Origin: an uncultured Treponema sp.
GTDB taxonomy: Bacteria; Spirochaetota; Spirochaetia; Treponematales; Treponemataceae
Direction: 5' to 3'
DNA length: 9,125 nucleotides
Assembly: GCA_937885475.1 (NCBI GenBank)
Contig: CAKZZR010000122.1
Location: 1 to 9,125, forward strand
This document shows, piece by piece, positions 6,568-9,125 of this stretch. The notes beneath the pieces are model-generated. The model did not search any database, had not been told where the DNA came from, and saw only the letters and a list, made by a program, of their open reading frames with translations. The stretch's first letter is position 1. Each line of letters begins with the position of its first letter. The translations under genes were made by a program, and so were the position numbers.

Positions 6568-7494
6568 CTAGTCTTCATAAGGAATCTCGATGTGCATTCT
6601 GTCTCTGGAAAGCTCCGCCGCAGGAAAAATTTGTCGCGCTTCTTCCAGCAGTTTAGGAAGCTCCTTGTCCGTGTATCGCGGCGAATAGTGAATCATGCAC
6701 ATGCGCTTTACGTTCGCATCGCGGGCAATGGTAGCCGCCTGACTTGCCGTCATGTGCTTTTTTTCGTTCGCCTGATCGATAAGGGCATCCTCAAACATTC
6801 CCTCGCAGATAAGCAAATCAGAGCCACGGACCTCGTTTGCAATGGACTTCTTGTACAGCGTATCCGTCACAAAACTGAACTTCCTGCCGCTCCGCTTGTC
6901 GCCCATGACATCCTGCGGCCGTACAAGCGTTCCATTCGCACCCTCAACGCTCTCGCCTTTCTGAAGCTTACCCCACAAGGGACCGCGTGGAACTCCTAAC
7001 GAAAGCGCCCTCTCAGGATTGAATTCGCCGGGGCGGTCAAGCTCCTCAAGCGTGTAGCCCACACAGGTCTTTGTATGATCGAGCGGAAAGCAGCGGATAT
7101 AAAAATCCTCGCCCTGATGAACGACGCAGGGAGCCGTAATTTCCTTTACGATGATAGGATAATTTATGTACATGTCCAGCACCTTGCGGCTGGTCTCTAT
7201 GTATTCAGCAATTTTTGGCGGGCCGTATATGTACAACGGCTCAGAACGGTCAACCTGTGCAGAAAGCATGAGAATACCCGGAAGTCCGGTTACATGATCT
7301 GCATGTGTATGAGAAACAAAAATTGCATTTATTTTTTTCCATTTTAAGTTAAGGCGCTTAAGGGATACCTGAGTTCCTTCGCCGCCGTCAAATAAAAACA
7401 AGTCCCCGTCGCGTCGAAGCAGCACCGAAGTCAGATGACGGTACGGAAGCGGCATCATGCCTCCGCACCCAAGAATGAAAGCTTCCATATTCAT
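6568..7494 (-). CDS. rnz: Ribonuclease Z (tRNA 3' endonuclease)
   Basis: Predicted 308 aa, the usual size of the short bacterial RNase Z. It removes 3' trailers from tRNA precursors in the cytoplasm using a two-zinc metallo-beta-lactamase fold. Seen motifs: DGGEGTQ (36-42), the metal site HTHADH (H62, H64, D66, H67), metal ligand H140 (PLDHT), D211 (TDT), H247 in KKHMTASQAA, and H269 in HYSPRY (269-274). The insertion at ~152-200 (GVPRGP, LQKGESV, DVMGDKRSGR) matches the tRNA-binding flexible arm region. The ATG at 7494 gives MNMEAFILG; M3 at 7488 is an alternative. No Shine-Dalgarno is seen before either. A promoter-like sequence just upstream would give a leaderless transcript. The ATPase gene follows after 3 nt, so RNase Z probably heads the transporter transcript. 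Confidence 0.96.
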   Translation of the reverse strand: MNMEAFILGCGGMMPLPYRHLTSVLLRRDGDLFLFDGGEGTQVSLKRLNLKWKKINAIFVSHTHADHVTGLPGILMLSAQVDRSEPLYIYGPPKIAEYIETSRKVLDMYINYPIIVKEITAPCVVHQGEDFYIRCFPLDHTKTCVGYTLEELDRPGEFNPERALSLGVPRGPLWGKLQKGESVEGANGTLVRPQDVMGDKRSGRKFSFVTDTLYKKSIANEVRGSDLLICEGMFEDALIDQANEKKHMTASQAATIARDANVKRMCMIHYSPRYTDKELPKLLEEARQIFPAAELSRDRMHIEIPYED

Positions 7495-7500
7495 ATATTC

Positions 7501-7529
7501 ATTCTACAGAAATAGTCCGATTTACTCAA
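7501..7529 (-). promoter_or_regulatory. Candidate sigma70-like promoter for rnz and the transporter genes
   Basis: Read on the minus strand, TTGAGT (7524-7529), 17 bp, then TAGAAT (7501-7506) matches the sigma70 consensus at 4/6 and 5/6. It falls in the only gap over 30 nt (7495-7546) in the right-hand gene block. Only six bases separate the -10 from the ATG at 7494, so the predicted first transcribed base falls at about the start codon. Confidence 0.45.
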
Positions 7530-7546
7530 TGAACGAAGGACTTTTG

Positions 7547-8260
7547 CTACAGGCGGTTTTCCAATGTGAGCGCAAACTGAACTTCCGTCGTCGAACAGGA
7601 AAGCTCCGCGGCAATGTCCTCAATAGAGCGTCCTCTGTCAAACAGCAAAAGAATTCTTGACTTCAAATCGTCAGCCTGCACCGTCACAGGAGTCTCAGAA
7701 GCATACACTTTGGGCGACATCACCGGGATTTCGGCATAGGAGGCGCCACCTTCCGTCATCATAACCTCTGCCGTAGTCTTTATCTGAGAAACGGCTCCCT
7801 GCTCGTCAAACAATGTCTGCTGCTGTGCATCCTGCACAGCCTTGGTTTCGCCAGCAGGAGTTATGAATACGGCAGTATCAGGCTCCACGCCCCTTTTGTG
7901 AGGACTCACGCGGTTACGCGCATATGCCTTCTCAACGGACTTTCCAAGAGGGTTCGTCCGTCGCACGGAATCAGAAACCCGGCTTTTGAACTCAGGCAAG
8001 GCCTCTGTCTTTGCGTTCAAGTCCGCAAGCAGCTTGATTTTTTTCTCAGTCTCGGCATTCAGTTGCCTAAGCCGCGCGATGGCATCGTCAATGACGGTAA
8101 CATTGCGGTCAACGTTGCGGTTCACGTCAGAAATGATTTTATCCAGCTCGGACTTTGAGGAGCTGATTATGTCCTCCGTCGTAAACAGTTTTTTGAATTT
8201 ATACAGAAAGACAAACCACAAGATAAGATTGATAAGAGAAAGTGAAATGATAAAAAACAC
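7547..8260 (-). CDS. Membrane-anchored coiled-coil protein with C-terminal HTH (DUF6115/SwrB-like layout)
   Basis: Predicted 237 aa. Residues 2-20 form one membrane segment (FFIISLSLINLILWFVFLY). Residues ~30-92 are a charged heptad-like helix (coiled coil), ~95-195 are low-complexity linker, and 199-233 form a compact helix-turn-helix-like end (ILLLFDRGRSIEDIAAELSC). This layout resembles DUF6115 proteins and Bacillus SwrB/YlxL, which promote flagellar assembly; the link is by architecture, not by a proven match. The start is GTG at 8258-8260, chosen because GAGGT (8268-8272) sits 7 nt upstream and it opens directly on the membrane segment. The 111-aa gene ends 5 nt before it, so co-transcription with that gene and the FapA-like gene is very likely. 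The HTH may bind protein rather than DNA, since the protein is tethered to the membrane. Confidence 0.75.
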   Translation of the reverse strand: MFFIISLSLINLILWFVFLYKFKKLFTTEDIISSSKSELDKIISDVNRNVDRNVTVIDDAIARLRQLNAETEKKIKLLADLNAKTEALPEFKSRVSDSVRRTNPLGKSVEKAYARNRVSPHKRGVEPDTAVFITPAGETKAVQDAQQQTLFDEQGAVSQIKTTAEVMMTEGGASYAEIPVMSPKVYASETPVTVQADDLKSRILLLFDRGRSIEDIAAELSCSTTEVQFALTLENRL

Positions 8261-8265
8261 CAGCT

Positions 8266-8601
8266 TTACCTCGTAATATCAATATGCTGCCCAAGATAGG
8301 ATTCTTTCAGACGGAATTTATCGGGATTCTCGCCAGGCTCCGCGTCATGCTCGCCACCGGAATCCTTCTTTTTTCCCCTGGGATAGGATTGTCCGCCGGA
8401 GCCATTCTGATTGACCGTGGCAGATTTTGCATCCTCTCCCGCCTGCTGAACCTTCTTTGTCTGCTCCGTGTCGGCTTTTACGACATCAATCTGCTGCATG
8501 GACTTTGCAAGCTGAATGCCCTGCTCAGAATGCGCGACCTGCTTTGCAAGATTCGACATCTGAGAATACATCGTCTGAAGATCAATCGGCTGCACACCCA
8601 T
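8266..8601 (-). CDS. Conserved-looking hypothetical protein, 111 aa, between FapA-like and HTH genes
   Basis: I do not recognise a named family. The N-terminal half (1-60) is Gln/Ala/Lys-rich and likely one or two helices (QPIDLQTMYSQMSNLAKQVA). Residues 62-92 are a polar Gly/Lys/Asp/Glu linker, and the end (GQHIDITR, 104-111) is ordered-looking. Two short structured ends joined by a disordered linker suggest an adaptor or peptide-binding role (inference). There is no signal peptide or membrane segment, so it should be cytoplasmic. The ATG at 8601 shares its A with the TGA stop of the FapA-like gene (TGATG), and AAGGA (8610-8614) lies 8 nt upstream, so translation is coupled. Its tight placement suggests a role with its two neighbours. 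Confidence 0.72.
   Translation of the reverse strand: MGVQPIDLQTMYSQMSNLAKQVAHSEQGIQLAKSMQQIDVVKADTEQTKKVQQAGEDAKSATVNQNGSGGQSYPRGKKKDSGGEHDAEPGENPDKFRLKESYLGQHIDITR
8268..8272 (-). promoter_or_regulatory. Ribosome binding site deciding a GTG start
   Basis: GAGGT lies 7 nt before the GTG at 8260 and overlaps the end of the 111-aa gene (its last Arg codon and TAA stop). It supports GTG initiation of the membrane/HTH protein. Confidence 0.6.
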
Positions 8602-9125
8602 CAGTTGTATCCTTCCGGTCCCTTCGTTACGTCCAATGCCGGCGGCTCGTACTTTCCACGCTTTGCGAACGCGCTCTCATAATAGAAGGTACAGCCGGTA
8701 ACCTCATTCAGAACCTCATCAAGCACATCGCGCACGTAAATTTTTGTTCCGGCGTAGGTCGTTCCCTCAACCTTCACCTTGCCCACAGCCTTAAGCTCGC
8801 GCAAGTGAGCCTGAAGAGATTCAATCTCCTTGTTCATGTCGTCGCTGGTATTCAGAATCTCGTCGCGCTTTGCCGTCATCTTCTGCAGATTTTCTTTCTT
8901 GTCCTTCGGAAGGCTCTTGCGGTACTTTTTCTGATTCTCAAGCGTCTGAATGTCAAGTTCGATGTTCTCAAGCTCCTTTACAAGGTCGCTCTGCGCAGAC
9001 TGAAGCTCATCCAGTTTTTTCTTTGCACGCGGGTCAACGCCAACGGAAAGAACGGTCGTCGTTCCACCACCAGGAGATCCGACCGTACGTGCACAAATCT
9101 CCTCGGTCGCAAACAAGGAGCCGCC
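8601..9125 (-). CDS. FapA (DUF342) family protein, C-terminal part (5' end outside window)
   Basis: The 174 C-terminal residues are visible; the frame is open to the right edge. The fragment begins with the end of a beta-helix-like region (FATEEICARTVGSPGGGTTT), then VGVDP, a long coiled coil at ~30-115 of the fragment, and a beta-rich end (GKVKVEGTTYAGTKIYVRD), which is the DUF342/FapA C-terminal pattern. The internal TTG at 9116 is not a start, because the frame continues upstream with Gly-Gly-Ser and the family's large N-terminal part must lie outside. FapA proteins form elongated polymerising scaffolds; from memory, in Treponema and Borrelia a DUF342 gene lies among flagellar and motility genes. 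The stop (TGA, 8601-8603) overlaps the next ATG. Confidence 0.85.
   Translation of the reverse strand, partial: GGSLFATEEICARTVGSPGGGTTTVLSVGVDPRAKKKLDELQSAQSDLVKELENIELDIQTLENQKKYRKSLPKDKKENLQKMTAKRDEILNTSDDMNKEIESLQAHLRELKAVGKVKVEGTTYAGTKIYVRDVLDEVLNEVTGCTFYYESAFAKRGKYEPPALDVTKGPEGYN

Noticed and set aside
6331..6999. A 222-codon plus-strand open frame.
   Set aside because: It is antisense across the RNase Z and ATPase genes, both of which have intact catalytic motifs; it spans their junction and has no motif.
8601..9116. A complete 171-aa protein starting at TTG 9116.
   Set aside because: The frame continues upstream to the window edge and the sequence is the C-terminal part of a larger DUF342/FapA protein.

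Overview
The window looks like chromosomal DNA from a spirochaete, most likely Treponema. This rests on the gene set and its order: a DUF342/FapA-type gene followed by a short spirochaete-style hypothetical and a membrane-anchored HTH protein, then RNase Z, then a GldA-type ATPase and a fused GldF-GldG transporter protein. Base composition is roughly balanced by eye, which fits the higher-GC treponemes better than T. denticola. The assignment is from recognition only. Coding density is very high and no stretch over 100 bases lacks a gene. I see no rRNA, tRNA, CRISPR array, insertion sequence or prophage.

Right part (9125 down to 2730, all minus strand): seven genes packed head to tail. In transcription order they are the C-terminal part of a FapA-like protein (cut by the window edge), a 111-aa hypothetical (TGATG overlap), a 237-aa membrane/coiled-coil/HTH protein (GTG start, 5-nt gap), RNase Z (after 52 nt with a promoter-like sequence), an ABC ATPase (3-nt gap), a 737-aa permease plus GldG-type fusion (ATGA overlap), and a 299-aa membrane-anchored DUF4340-like protein (16-nt overlap). 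The last three should form one transporter-like complex. The first three resemble the motility-associated genes that accompany DUF342 genes in spirochaetes; RNase Z (tRNA 3' processing) sits between the two groups.

Left part: one plus-strand gene (1946-2656) encodes a CPBP/Abi-type membrane protease and converges on the DUF4340-like gene. Divergent from it across only 45 bp is a PilZ protein with an intact c-di-GMP binding signature and an N-terminal membrane anchor. It is followed 24 nt later by the start of a secreted, helical, HEAT-like protein that runs off the left edge.

Points worth a second look are the one-polypeptide GldF-GldG fusion in a complete ATPase/permease/auxiliary cassette, the 45-bp divergent promoter with two GTATAC copies, two promoters placed so close to their start codons that the mRNAs would be (nearly) leaderless, and the membrane-tethered PilZ protein next to an exported helical protein. 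I do not see a clearly unprecedented system; the transporter cassette and the FapA/111-aa/HTH trio are the best candidates for poorly described biology.
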